A DNA stretch of 64,000 nt from Bacteroidales bacterium. GTDB taxonomy: Bacteria; Bacteroidota; Bacteroidia; Bacteroidales; UBA932. Position numbers and translations under genes: made by a program. This document shows positions 27,496 through 35,469 of this stretch, piece by piece. The stretch's first letter is position 1; the number at the start of each line of letters is the position of its first letter. The notes beneath the pieces were generated by a model. That model did not search any database, was not told where the DNA came from, and saw nothing but the letters and a program-made list of their open reading frames with translations. Location of the stretch: the NCBI GenBank assembly GCA_022648545.1, contig JALCMP010000006.1, forward strand, positions 1 to 64,000, read 5' to 3'.

Positions 27496-28416
27496 TTATT
27501 CGTTCGTTACGAGCTTTATGAATATGTCGTTCATTCTCGGAAGAAGTTCGTGATATGAAACCACATCAGCCTCATTTATTATGCGGCCCAGCACCTGTGA
27601 ATTGGTAGCGGTCTTTTCCACGTCGAGGATCGCCCTCCTGCAGCTTTTCAGCTCTTCGTCCGATGCGAAGGAAAAAGGGTTCTCCGTTCCGTTAAGTGTC
27701 GCAGAAAGAGGCTCTCCGCTTTTATAGAGAAGTTCTACCTGATTTTTTCCGTAATCTTTTCTTATTTTATCAACGTTTCCGGAAAGAATAAGTTTAGATT
27801 TGTTTATAAGTGCAATATTGTCGCATAGTTCTTCAACGCTTTCCATGTTGTGTGTGGAAAGAGCTATGGTTGTGCCTTCATCCTTCAGCCTCAAAACTTC
27901 TTTTCTTATGATCTCGGCATTTACCGGATCGAAGCCGGAGAACGGCTCGTCGAGAATAAGAAGTTTGGGTTTGCTGACTACCGTCGTTATGAATTGTATT
28001 TTCTGGGCCATGCCCTTCGATAATTCCTGTATCTTTTTGTTCCACCAGCTTTGTATGCCGAATCTTTTGAACCATATTTTTAGTTCCCTTACGGCATCCT
28101 GACGGCTCATTCCCTTTAATCTTGCAAGGTATACGGCCTGTTCGCCCACCTTAAGCTTTTTGTAAAGGCCTCTTTCTTCCGGAAGATATCCTATTTTTTC
28201 CACGTCGGACATAACCGCTTTGCGTCCGTCGAATATTACTTCTCCGGAATCCGGAAGAGTGATTTGCGTGATGATCCTTATCAACGTCGTCTTTCCGGCT
28301 CCGTTGGGACCCAGCAACCCGAATATTTCACCCTGCGGAATATCTATGTTGATGGAGTCCAACGCTGTGAAATTTCCGAATTTTTTTGTAATGTTTTTGC
28401 ACGAAATGGTATTCAT
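27496..28416 (-). CDS. ABC transporter ATP-binding protein (NatA-like)
   Basis: A 306-residue ATPase energising the adjacent permease. Walker A is GPNGAGKTT, the Q-loop region ends in GYLPEERGLYKKL, the signature is ELSKGMAQK (a lysine where SGGQ-type signatures have G), Walker B is LLILDEPFSGFDP and the switch histidine is in STHNMESVEE. The C-terminal part after residue 220 is the DUF4162-like extension found in this subgroup. Transcription starts from a consensus promoter inside the end of the preceding gene. Function of the exporter unknown. Confidence 0.92.
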   Translation of the reverse strand: MNTISCKNITKKFGNFTALDSINIDIPQGEIFGLLGPNGAGKTTLIRIITQITLPDSGEVIFDGRKAVMSDVEKIGYLPEERGLYKKLKVGEQAVYLARLKGMSRQDAVRELKIWFKRFGIQSWWNKKIQELSKGMAQKIQFITTVVSKPKLLILDEPFSGFDPVNAEIIRKEVLRLKDEGTTIALSTHNMESVEELCDNIALINKSKLILSGNVDKIRKDYGKNQVELLYKSGEPLSATLNGTENPFSFASDEELKSCRRAILDVEKTATNSQVLGRIINEADVVSYHELLPRMNDIFIKLVTNE

Positions 28417-28457
28417 CGTGATTTTTAGATTGATTTCAAAATTTGTAAGATTGTCGG

Positions 28458-28487
28458 CAAAGTTAGAAAATATCGGATATTATGCAA
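28458..28487 (-). promoter_or_regulatory. Promoter of the ABC exporter operon
   Basis: Reverse-strand TTG (28485-28487), exactly 19 bases, then TAACTTTG (28458-28465). Perfect fit to the -33/-7 consensus, about 41 bases before the ATPase start. Confidence 0.7.
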
Positions 28488-29501
28488 TTATAAATCATCA
28501 ATATATCCCGACAGATTTTTCCCCTGTTCCGGAGAAAGTACTGAGGCTCTTACAAGTTTTTTTATCGTAATATCCGTAGAATCCGAATACTTTTTAAACA
28601 TTATTATTCCACGGGCTGCGTACGGCCCTATGTATGGATGGCGAGAAAGGAATTTGAAATTCGCAGTGTCTATTTTGAATTTTATAATACCGGCGGTGTC
28701 CACCTTTACGTTTTTTTTGAAATTATCGAAACATTCCTGCGTAATGCCGCTTATTTCCAACAGTTGCAGCGGCGAATAGAATGATCTCAGTTTCTTCCTG
28801 TATGCGATGATTTTTCTTGCATAGTACGGACCTATGCCCCTGAGACGTGTAAGTGTGGCGCTGTCGGCTTCGTTCAGATCAATTACAAAATCATATTTTG
28901 CCTTGTAGATGCTGTCGCGGTATCTTATCCATCTCTCTTTGTCTCCCTTCCATTTTTTATTTCTGTCTTTACTTCCGGTACTGCTATTATTGCCTTTTGT
29001 TTTCGCAGGAGCCCGGGAGGATACCTCGGACTCTTTTTGACCTTCGTATTTATGCGCCGGGCTGTTTTGCCGGGGGGTCTTTTGTCCGGCCGTCCATTCG
29101 GATGTCCTGTCCTCGGGTGCTTTCTTCTTTATTTTTATATACGGGGCAAGTTTTATATACGGAGAAAGTTCTTCGTATTTTTGCGGCGAAACGACATACA
29201 TTCTTGAGAAATCTTTCTTTTGCCTGAATTTTCCGCCTTTGTTGCGGTATTTTATTATTACTCCGGCCTGGCGTTCCGAAAATCCCAGAAGTATCAGGCT
29301 GTCGCAACCTATGGTATTGGGGTCGAATGTAAAAAGTTTTTTATTTACGGATTTTTCTGCAATCAGGCTTGTGGCTTTGTCCGCGGGTGCCGATTTTATC
29401 TTGTGATAGATAAAAGTACCGACCTGAAAGGCCAGCATGATAAGTATCAGCGTTACTATTCCGGTATATTTGCTGTTCGAAAGATCTTTCTCCTCCTTCA
29501 T
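28488..29501 (-). CDS. Helix-hairpin-helix (ComEA-like) membrane-anchored protein
   Basis: A 337-residue protein with one membrane helix at about residues 14-35 and a charged linker. Three helix-hairpin-helix regions follow: LLGFSERQAGVIIKYRNKGGKF, LRGIGPYYARKIIAYRKKLRSF and HPYIGPYAARGIIMFKKY. Such repeats bind DNA non-specifically; ComEA uses them for DNA uptake. The middle linker (about 110-185) is rich in Lys, Ser and Glu and looks disordered. Related HhH proteins are widespread in Bacteroidota without a demonstrated role. It is transcribed leftward toward the ABC exporter, whose promoter abuts its stop codon. Confidence 0.8.
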   Translation of the reverse strand: MKEEKDLSNSKYTGIVTLILIMLAFQVGTFIYHKIKSAPADKATSLIAEKSVNKKLFTFDPNTIGCDSLILLGFSERQAGVIIKYRNKGGKFRQKKDFSRMYVVSPQKYEELSPYIKLAPYIKIKKKAPEDRTSEWTAGQKTPRQNSPAHKYEGQKESEVSSRAPAKTKGNNSSTGSKDRNKKWKGDKERWIRYRDSIYKAKYDFVIDLNEADSATLTRLRGIGPYYARKIIAYRKKLRSFYSPLQLLEISGITQECFDNFKKNVKVDTAGIIKFKIDTANFKFLSRHPYIGPYAARGIIMFKKYSDSTDITIKKLVRASVLSPEQGKNLSGYIDDL

Positions 29502-29575
29502 TTTCTTCCCTCCGATCTTGTTTATGTATTGTAATTATACGGGCCGGGTATATTATATGGTCCGGCTCGTGCAGC

Positions 29576-30259
29576 TTATGTGTTTGCGAAATCTTTTCCC
29601 GCCAGTATTATTACTATTTCTCCTTTCGGCGTATGTGCTTCGTAGTAATCGTGCAGCTGAACGAGTGTGCCGCGTTTGCATTCTTCGTGGATTTTGGATA
29701 TTTCGCGGCAAACCGCTGCATAACGTTCTTGTCCGATTATTTCGGCCATTTGTGCAAGCGTCTTTACGAGTCTGTAGGGCGATTCGTATATTATGGATGT
29801 CATTTTATTTTCCGCAATTTCTTCGAGGCGTGTCTTCCTTCCTTTTTTTACAGGGAGAAATCCCTCGAAAATGAATCTGTCGCATGGCAGGCCCGATGTT
29901 ACGAGTGCGGGTACGAAGGCAGTGGGGCCGGGCAGGGTTTCGACTTCTATTCCTGCACGTATACATGTTCTGGCTAATAAGAATCCTGGGTCGGAGATGC
30001 CCGGCGTGCCTGCATCGGTGATAAGTGCGATGTCGGAACCGGCAAGTATTTTCTCACATATGCCTTCGGATGTTTTGTGCTCGTTGAATTTATGATGGGA
30101 TGCCATCGGGGTATGTATATCGAATTTTTTCAAAAGCACGGAACTGGTGCGTGTATCTTCCGCAAGTATCAAATCTGCGGCTTTTAGTCTTTCTATGGCC
30201 CTGAAGGTCATGTCTTCCATATTTCCTACCGGGGTGGGAACCAGATAAAGTTTAGACAT
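29576..30259 (-). CDS. rsmI: 16S rRNA (cytidine(1402)-2'-O)-methyltransferase
   Basis: Methylates the ribose of C1402 in the decoding centre of 16S rRNA using S-adenosylmethionine. The 227-residue sequence has the tetrapyrrole-methylase fold signatures of RsmI: YLVPTPVGNMEDMTFRAI at the N-terminus, LAEDTRTSSVLLKKF, LITDAGTPGISDPGF and FEGFLPVKKGRK. It is a little shorter than the E. coli protein, as in relatives that lack the C-terminal extension. Its start overlaps the stop of the upstream acidic protein gene by eight bases, so the two are coupled. Confidence 0.94.
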   Translation of the reverse strand: MSKLYLVPTPVGNMEDMTFRAIERLKAADLILAEDTRTSSVLLKKFDIHTPMASHHKFNEHKTSEGICEKILAGSDIALITDAGTPGISDPGFLLARTCIRAGIEVETLPGPTAFVPALVTSGLPCDRFIFEGFLPVKKGRKTRLEEIAENKMTSIIYESPYRLVKTLAQMAEIIGQERYAAVCREISKIHEECKRGTLVQLHDYYEAHTPKGEIVIILAGKDFANT

Positions 30260-30902
30260 CTTCTTCCTCTTTTTCCTTATTGAATTTTCTTCTTACTATC
30301 ATGTAAAAACGGTAAACTTCGTCGCTTTCTTCGTCCCATTCGGGGTAGTTCTTTCTCATGTAACTTACCGCCTGCTTGAAATTCTCCATTCCGTTAAGTT
30401 CTTTTATCGTTTCGTTAAAATCGTTCTCAGCCTGATCGAGATTGCCGTTTTTATTGAACAGCTCTTTTTCGAATTCAAACTTATCGTTATATGAGAATCC
30501 TTCGGAAATGTCATCAATATATGATTGGGGATAATCTATTTCCCAATCGTACCAGTCCCTCTTGTGGCTGTCGTTGACATTCAGCGAAACGGTGCCCGTA
30601 TCTTCGTCTTCCTCGTCATTTACTGTTTCGTCATGATCTTCTTCATTTTCACTTTCCGAACTTTCGTCTTTTTCCAGATATTTCCTCAGAGGTTCTCCGA
30701 ACTTGCGTTCCGCATTTCCGTTCGCTCCGTAGTCTTTTGTTACGGAAAGGGAGATGTCATTTAGCATTTTCTCCAGAACATCGGTTTTCTCTTCCAGTTC
30801 TGAAATTTTTTTATCCAGTTCACGGAATTTTTCTTCGATATAATCTATCAGGTTGTTTATTCCGGCTTTTACGATTTCGGGATCTTTTTTTAAGTTTTCC
30901 AT
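30252..30902 (-). CDS. Acidic coiled-coil protein of unknown function
   Basis: A 216-residue soluble protein with no signal peptide. Residues about 15-55 form a predicted coiled coil (IEEKFRELDKKISELEEKTDVLEK). A very acidic Glu/Asp/Ser stretch follows (about 78-105), then a more ordered, aromatic-rich C-terminal half with YPEWDEESDEVYRFYMIVRRK near the end. I recognise no family. It is the first gene before rsmI, overlapping it by eight bases, and is divergent from tdk across 72 bases holding a palindrome. Confidence 0.7.
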   Translation of the reverse strand: MENLKKDPEIVKAGINNLIDYIEEKFRELDKKISELEEKTDVLEKMLNDISLSVTKDYGANGNAERKFGEPLRKYLEKDESSESENEEDHDETVNDEEDEDTGTVSLNVNDSHKRDWYDWEIDYPQSYIDDISEGFSYNDKFEFEKELFNKNGNLDQAENDFNETIKELNGMENFKQAVSYMRKNYPEWDEESDEVYRFYMIVRRKFNKEKEEEDV

Positions 30903-30921
30903 GACTTAGATCTCTTTTGAC

Positions 30922-30957
30922 GTTAATATTAACAAAGATAAAAAATAGTTATATTTG
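30922..30957. promoter_or_regulatory. Divergent promoter region with a 12-bp palindrome (acidic protein gene / tdk)
   Basis: GTTAATATTAAC (30922-30933) is a perfect palindrome. TATATTTG (30950-30957, forward) fits a -7 box for tdk, and CAAAGATA (30933-30940, TATCTTTG on the reverse strand) fits one for the leftward gene. The palindrome touches the leftward box and lies near the -33 position of tdk, so it could be an operator. Confidence 0.4.
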
Positions 30958-30974
30958 TGAAGCATTAAACTTGT

Positions 30975-31595
30975 ATGGACGATATGTTTTTAGAAAAATC
31001 CGGCCGATCCGGATGGGTTGAGGTTATTTGCGGTTCGATGTTCTCCGGAAAGACGGAGGAACTCATAAGGAGACTGAAAAGAGCCGAGTTTGCAAATCAG
31101 GCGATAGAAATATTCAAGCCTGCCGTCGATATCCGGTATTCTAAGGAAAATGTTACTTCCCACGACTCCAGAGCTATGGAATCTACCCCGGTAGATTCGG
31201 CGGACAGTATTCTGCTGCTTGCCGGCGATGCCGATGTGGTAGGCATAGACGAAGCCCAGTTCTTCGATCATAATATTGTTGATGTATGTCAGCATCTGGC
31301 CGATAGCGGAGTGAGGGTTATTTGTGCCGGCCTTGACATGGATTATCTCGGAAATCCCTTCGGCCCTATGCCCGATCTTATGGCTGTTGCGGAGTATGTG
31401 ACTAAAGTCCATGCCATTTGTGTCAAATGCGGTGGACTGGCTCAGCATTCACATAGAAAGGTTCCGGGTGGAAATCTTGTTATGCTGGGGGAAAAGGAGG
31501 CATACGAACCTTTGTGCCGTCATTGTTTCAATTTGGAAAGGACCAGGGAAAAAGCGGAAGGATCCGATAATGCAAAAGATAAATCCTGCGGATAA
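30975..31595 (+). CDS. tdk: Thymidine kinase
   Basis: Phosphorylates thymidine with ATP in the salvage of pyrimidines. The 206-residue protein is a type II thymidine kinase: Walker [15 protein letters not shown], Walker B DEAQFFD with the catalytic glutamate, the lasso [14 protein letters not shown], and a zinc site from two pairs (CVKC and CRHC). Length is normal. A short N-terminal extension ([14 protein letters not shown]) precedes the core. A candidate -7 box ends 17 bases before the ATG. Confidence 0.95.
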   Translation: MDDMFLEKSGRSGWVEVICGSMFSGKTEELIRRLKRAEFANQAIEIFKPAVDIRYSKENVTSHDSRAMESTPVDSADSILLLAGDADVVGIDEAQFFDHNIVDVCQHLADSGVRVICAGLDMDYLGNPFGPMPDLMAVAEYVTKVHAICVKCGGLAQHSHRKVPGGNLVMLGEKEAYEPLCRHCFNLERTREKAEGSDNAKDKSCG

Positions 31596-31644
31596 GAGTC
31601 GAAACGAAATTGTTATAAAATATCAAAGAAACGGAACATTTATT

Positions 31645-32547
31645 ATGAAGTCATTAAAAAAAATCTTGTTGCCTTTATTTCTTTTTACAGCCTGCGCGTT
31701 AGGTTTTTCGCCTTCTGCACATGCCGGATATAATAAGGGCGGGGCGGCGGCTCCGGAAAATAGAATTGCTATCCAAAAATGCGTCACTATGGAATTCCAT
31801 AGTAATATTCTTGGCGTAACTAAAAAATATAACGTATATCTGCCAAAGGGATATTATGACAATCCCGGCAGGAAGTATCCGGTCCTCTATCTTCTTCATG
31901 GTCACGGAGGATGCTACAATGACTGGAATACGACGGGAGATGTCACAAACGTTGCAAACAGGATGATTAAGGCCAAACAGGCAAAACCAATGATAATCAT
32001 AATGCCTGATGCCGGAGAAACGTTGATGGATTATTTCAATACGGAGGGATGGAGATACGAGGATTTCTTTTTCAAGGAGTTTCTTCCCGCAATAGAAAAA
32101 ACTTACAGGATAGATGCCCGTAAATCGAAACGTGCCATTGCCGGTCTTTCCATGGGAGGGCAGGGAACTATCGTTTATGCCATGCATCATCCGGAATTGT
32201 TTTCCACGGCTTACGGAATGAGTGCATATTTATACAGTACCAAGGATATTCCCAATATAAAGGATCCCGTTGAAAAAAGGGTACAGCAGCTTGTGCAGGA
32301 TAATAATGCGGTGGTTTACGCCAAAAACGCCACTTCAAATCAGATAAATAGTTTCAAAAGCGTAAACTGGCTGTTGAACGTGGGAGATGATGATTTTACA
32401 TTCCCTGCAAATATAGAATTCTTTAATACCTTCAAAAAACGCGGCGTACCAATAGAGCTCAGAGTGAGAGACGGTTATCATTGTTGGGAGTATTGGAGGG
32501 CCTGCCTCCGTTCTGCTCTGACTTACGTCTCTGTTAATTTCGAATGA
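31645..32547 (+). CDS. Secreted esterase, esterase-D / acetyl xylan esterase-like
   Basis: A 300-residue alpha/beta-hydrolase with a signal peptide (hydrophobic residues 8-20, cleavage near AHAG). The fold is visible from VLYLLHGHGG (oxyanion region), the nucleophile elbow GLSMGGQ and a late histidine in DGYHCWEYW; an aspartate in NVGDDDF completes a likely triad. Family members hydrolyse feruloyl or acetyl esters, S-formylglutathione or trehalose mycolate; substrate cannot be set here. The frame is open from 31411, but that extension overlaps tdk and lacks a signal; ATG 31645 starts a proper signal peptide and is chosen. Confidence 0.85.
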   Translation: MKSLKKILLPLFLFTACALGFSPSAHAGYNKGGAAAPENRIAIQKCVTMEFHSNILGVTKKYNVYLPKGYYDNPGRKYPVLYLLHGHGGCYNDWNTTGDVTNVANRMIKAKQAKPMIIIMPDAGETLMDYFNTEGWRYEDFFFKEFLPAIEKTYRIDARKSKRAIAGLSMGGQGTIVYAMHHPELFSTAYGMSAYLYSTKDIPNIKDPVEKRVQQLVQDNNAVVYAKNATSNQINSFKSVNWLLNVGDDDFTFPANIEFFNTFKKRGVPIELRVRDGYHCWEYWRACLRSALTYVSVNFE

Positions 32548-32577
32548 AGGTAAATTTCGAATAACGGAAAATATTAT

Positions 32578-32585
32578 TAAATTTG
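32578..32585 (+). promoter_or_regulatory. Candidate -7 box of the tRNA-Leu gene
   Basis: TAAATTTG fits TAnnTTTG and ends 32 bases before the mature tRNA 5' end. No clear TTG at the -33 position. Confidence 0.5.
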
Positions 32586-32617
32586 CGCACGATTCTGAAG
32601 AAGGATCTTATGTTCCT

Positions 32618-32700
32618 GCCCGGGTGGCGAAATGGTAGACGCGCTAGTTTCAGGTACTAGTGTCAGAAATGATGTGCAAGTTCGAGTCTTGTCCCGGGCA
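32618..32700 (+). tRNA. tRNA-Leu (anticodon CAG)
   Basis: A complete class II tRNA of 83 bases without encoded CCA. Acceptor GCCCGGG (32618-32624) pairs with CCCGGGC (32693-32699), discriminator A. The anticodon stem CTAGT/ACTAG encloses TTCAGGT with CAG at 32651-32653. A long variable arm and a TTCGAGT T-loop are present. Confidence 0.96.
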
Positions 32701-32719
32701 CTCTAAAATATAAGATAAA

Positions 32720-32748
32720 ACAAAAGCACTTTAACCGAGCGCTTTTGT
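32720..32748 (+). terminator. Hairpin after tRNA-Leu, probable terminator
   Basis: ACAAAAGC (32720-32727) pairs perfectly with GCTTTTGT (32741-32748) around a 13-base loop. The T-run is inside the stem rather than after it, so efficiency is uncertain. Confidence 0.5.
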
Positions 32749-32910
32749 CGTTTACGATAACGATCCAAGGGAAATCTCCTATTTGTCCAAAAGACAGCAT
32801 AAGTGCATAAAATAAGACACTGAACAAATTTGTGACTGTGAATAATATTGTGATTCAATGCTGGAGGAAAAAGATTCATCCGGATTTTTCTGCATAATCG
32901 AAACTTTATA

Positions 32911-32918
32911 TACATTTG
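32911..32918 (+). promoter_or_regulatory. Candidate -7 box upstream of the structured RNA and adhesin-like gene
   Basis: TACATTTG fits TAnnTTTG. A transcript from here would include the structured element and reach the gene at 33259 with a 5' leader of about 330 bases. The -33 position has only TTTTTC. Confidence 0.4.
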
Positions 32919-32989
32919 CGTTATCAGGTGGAAACCAGAATATTTCCGCCCGATGACATATTAGAAAATTAGCGTTTTTAGCTATTGAC

Positions 32990-33158
32990 TTTGCCTTAGA
33001 AAACAACCACTTTCCGAAACATCGCAAAGCAATAAGTAATGGAAACGCCAGCGCTTGAGCGTGAGGTGTGCTTATTTGCGATGTGGGTGCGTGGTTGTAC
33101 CTCTAAGGCGAATAAATGCTTCTCACGCTCTTTTCGTGTTTTAAACTTTAAGCTTTAA
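32990..33158 (+). ncRNA. Candidate structured RNA with pseudoknot and alternative helix
   Basis: Three nested stems: GCCTTAGA (32993-33000) with TCTAAGGC (33102-33109); ACAACCAC (33003-33010) with GTGGTTGT (33091-33098); CATCGCAAA (33020-33028) with TTTGCGATG (33075-33083). The apical loop holds GAGCGTGAG (33057-33065), fully complementary to CTCACGCTC (33122-33130) outside the hairpin: a 9-bp pseudoknot. In addition TGCGTGGTT (33088-33096) is fully complementary to AACCACGCA (33150-33158), which would compete with the second stem. The orientation is set only by the downstream gene; I do not recognise a known RNA family. Confidence 0.55.
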
Positions 33159-33258
33159 AAACCACGCAGGCCTATGAAACGCATATATCTGTTTATTAAA
33201 TTATCGTTGCCTTTCTTTTTTAAAAGGTTGATTAATAATAAAAAGAATAGAAAAAGAG

Positions 33259-35280
33259 ATGAGAAGAAAACGGAAAGATTTTAAGAGGATTTTTATGGCT
33301 CTGACATTTATTGTGGGAATAATCCATTTTTCAGGATGCAAGAAGGAAGATAATGGCAATGGGACTGAAAAGAATTTGGTTCCTTTGCAGATCGGCGGTG
33401 TTTCCCTGAATATAGATGAGGGGAAGATGGTCTCCTCATGGACAAAGTCGGGAGATTGGGACTGGAGCGGTAAAAGCATAGGAGTATTCCGCCGCAGCAG
33501 CAGTGGCTATTCCGGAACAGCTGACAACATAAAATATTCTGCCGGTAATTCGGCAGGATCGAGTTGGAACCCCGCGGACAGTCGGAAACAGATATATCTG
33601 ATGAAGAGTCCCGCAAAATTGCGTGCCTATTATCCTTATGATAATTCTGTCGGTTCCGACGGAATAGTGACACTTACTTCCCAGCTTTATTCGGAGGACA
33701 AGGATATGTGCTGCCAGAAGAGCGACATCTCCTCTGCGGGAGGATTGCCGGTATCGTTTACATTGGGACATGTTTATTCTCGGTTTGTGTTCAACTTCAC
33801 CCGGGGAACTTTTTATGACGGGATATGTGCGATAAGCCGGATAAAGATTGAAAACCCCGGTATTATTTCATCCGATACTTATAATCTATTGACCGATAAA
33901 TCCGGTACACCATCGGCTGGAAATAAAGGAGAGGTGACGATAAACGATGTTGGGATCACCGGTATCTCAGCCGGAAATTCTTCTATTGTATATGTGTTGA
34001 TGGTTCCGAGCGAAACTGCATTGAGCGGAAGCCTTAAGTTTACGTTTACTGTGGACGGGGAAGATATAACCGGGACTGTTGAAGATGCTTCAACAGTGGG
34101 TTTGCTTACCGGTACTCAATATACATTTGATATAACAATAAAGATTTCGGCAGTAGAAGTTACGAATACCGCCAATTGCTATATGATCGCTCCCGGGAAC
34201 AGTCTTATTCTTCCTGTAAATGTAAAAGGCAACGGGGACGCTAATGCAGTAGCCGGAACAGGTCTTGATGTACATCATACAGCGGCATCTGTCGGGATAC
34301 TATGGGAAACTTCTCCGGATCTTATTTCGCTTAATGGATTTACAACAGCCAATCAGAAAACTGAAATTACGGCAAATGATGCTACTCAAACCGGAAATGC
34401 GGTAATTGCTGCGTATTCAGGAGCGAACCAAACTGGAGATATTCTTTGGAGTTGGCATATATGGGTAACGGATTATGATCCGGATTCGGCAAATGTCTCC
34501 AACGGGAATATATATACAATAGCCAATACAAACGGTTATTATACATGGATGGACAGGAATCTCGGAGCGACGACTGTAACTCCGGCAACAACTACAACAA
34601 TGGGGCTACTTTATCAGTGGGGGCGCAAAGATCCGTTCCCGGGAGCAAATAATTATTATATATCGGAAAATAATGTATATACAAGTTTGCCAATATATAG
34701 TGAAAACGGAACAGTTCTTACGGAAGAAAGCGGAACATCAGGAACAGGAATAAAACAGGGACAAGCCTTAGAAACCACAAGTGATAAAACGCTAAATCTT
34801 AAGAACTCGATAAAAAATCCAATGATGTTTTATTTTGGAGTTAATGGAAGTGAAATAGGAGACGATTGGTATACAGCAACAAATGACAGACAATATCAAA
34901 ATGATGCGTTATGGGGCGGAGCAGATAATACTAATCCAACTGATAAAACAATATTTGATCCGTGTCCTCCGGGATGGAGAGTTCCGGCATGGAACGGAAC
35001 TACTCCATGGAGTGCATTCACAACAAGTATTTTTATATGGACTGCATCAAATTATGGTAGAACCTATAATAACGAAATATTCTATCCGGCTGCCGGCTGT
35101 CGGCATTGCGGTTCGGGGGCGTTGTATTTCATTGGTTCCTGCGGCTACTATTGGTCAGCGTCTATTCCTAGTACGTCGCAGTACTATTCTTACCGCCTGT
35201 ACTTCACCAGCGGCATTGTGCACTTGCCTTTCAGTAGCCATCGTGCTTACGGGTTCTCTGTCCGTTGTGTCCAAGAATGA
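33259..35280 (+). CDS. Fimbrillin-like lipoprotein with C-terminal FISUMP / C-type-lectin-like variable domain
   Basis: A 673-residue surface protein. After a basic N-terminus and hydrophobic helix a lipobox cysteine (HFSGCKK, C27) marks it as a lipoprotein. Residues about 35-300 resemble fimbrillin-type beta-domains (AYYPYDNS, the LGHVYSRFVFNF segment, then LLTGTQYTFDITI). A linker domain follows. From about 415 the protein has the FISUMP pattern: TWMDRNLGATT, LLYQWGRKDPFPG, then FDPCPPGWRVP, a YYWSAS core and the terminal RAYGFSVRC. The last 64 residues look like the variable region of a diversity-generating retroelement (DGR) target. Inferred role: surface adhesin or pilus-tip-like binding protein. 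No partner pilus genes and no reverse transcriptase are nearby. It follows a structured leader. Confidence 0.8.
   Translation: MRRKRKDFKRIFMALTFIVGIIHFSGCKKEDNGNGTEKNLVPLQIGGVSLNIDEGKMVSSWTKSGDWDWSGKSIGVFRRSSSGYSGTADNIKYSAGNSAGSSWNPADSRKQIYLMKSPAKLRAYYPYDNSVGSDGIVTLTSQLYSEDKDMCCQKSDISSAGGLPVSFTLGHVYSRFVFNFTRGTFYDGICAISRIKIENPGIISSDTYNLLTDKSGTPSAGNKGEVTINDVGITGISAGNSSIVYVLMVPSETALSGSLKFTFTVDGEDITGTVEDASTVGLLTGTQYTFDITIKISAVEVTNTANCYMIAPGNSLILPVNVKGNGDANAVAGTGLDVHHTAASVGILWETSPDLISLNGFTTANQKTEITANDATQTGNAVIAAYSGANQTGDILWSWHIWVTDYDPDSANVSNGNIYTIANTNGYYTWMDRNLGATTVTPATTTTMGLLYQWGRKDPFPGANNYYISENNVYTSLPIYSENGTVLTEESGTSGTGIKQGQALETTSDKTLNLKNSIKNPMMFYFGVNGSEIGDDWYTATNDRQYQNDALWGGADNTNPTDKTIFDPCPPGWRVPAWNGTTPWSAFTTSIFIWTASNYGRTYNNEIFYPAAGCRHCGSGALYFIGSCGYYWSASIPSTSQYYSYRLYFTSGIVHLPFSSHRAYGFSVRCVQE
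35089..35280 (+). other. Candidate DGR variable region at the 3' end of the adhesin-like gene
   Basis: Bases 35101-35260 contain only 22 adenines in 160, whereas the coding sequence just upstream is A-rich. Nearly all codons at the positions that differ between FISUMP-type proteins (CAT TGC; TAT TTC ATT; TAC TAT TCT; TAC TTC ACC AGC) end in C or T, as expected when template AAC/AAT codons are randomised at adenines. The surrounding scaffold (GSGAL, GYYWS, RAYGFSVRC) is conserved. The template repeat and reverse transcriptase are not in the window. Confidence 0.5.
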
Positions 35281-35437
35281 AAGTAGTCCGAATCCGGAAA
35301 ATGAAGATCCGGGACTTTGGGAAACAGGTCAGGATGCAGATAGGCTATGTTTTGACTTTGTGGGTATCTTGCTGTATGTGAATGTTTTAATTAGGAAACC
35401 CTACGGGAATGTTTTTGCATCCTGACGGTTTTCTCGA

Positions 35438-35469
35438 AATCCTCTGTCAGAATAATCCTCCGTCAGAAT
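35438..35469. repeat. Two tandem 16-bp repeats over the 3' end of the DUF5686 gene
   Basis: AATCCTCTGTCAGAAT (35438-35453) is directly followed by AATCCTCCGTCAGAAT (35454-35469). The second copy covers the stop codon of the leftward gene. CTGACGG at 35422-35428 is complementary to CCGTCAG in the second copy, so a hairpin acting as terminator is possible. Confidence 0.6.

Larger units (their letters stand above)
32749..33258. other. Gene-free stretch between tRNA-Leu and the adhesin-like gene
   Basis: About 510 bases without a convincing frame. It contains a candidate promoter (32911-32918), the structured element at 32990-33158 and a pyrimidine-rich tract before the adhesin-like gene. No integrase or second copy of the tRNA 3' end is visible. 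Confidence 0.65.

Noticed and set aside
31411-31644. Longer N-terminus for the esterase starting at 31411
   Set aside because: It overlaps tdk in another frame and would bury the signal peptide that begins at ATG 31645.
32990-33130. Integron attC site or retron ncRNA as explanation of the hairpin
   Set aside because: No GTTRRRY/RYYYAAC core pair stands in the right places, and no integrase or reverse transcriptase gene is near. Kept as an unassigned structured element.
34883-35425. 180-codon forward frame overlapping the adhesin-like gene
   Set aside because: Out-of-frame shadow; the long lipoprotein frame has the signal peptide and FISUMP motifs.
32701-35462. Island integrated at the 3' end of tRNA-Leu
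   Set aside because: No second copy of the tRNA 3' end and no integrase were found between the tRNA and the DUF5686 gene.
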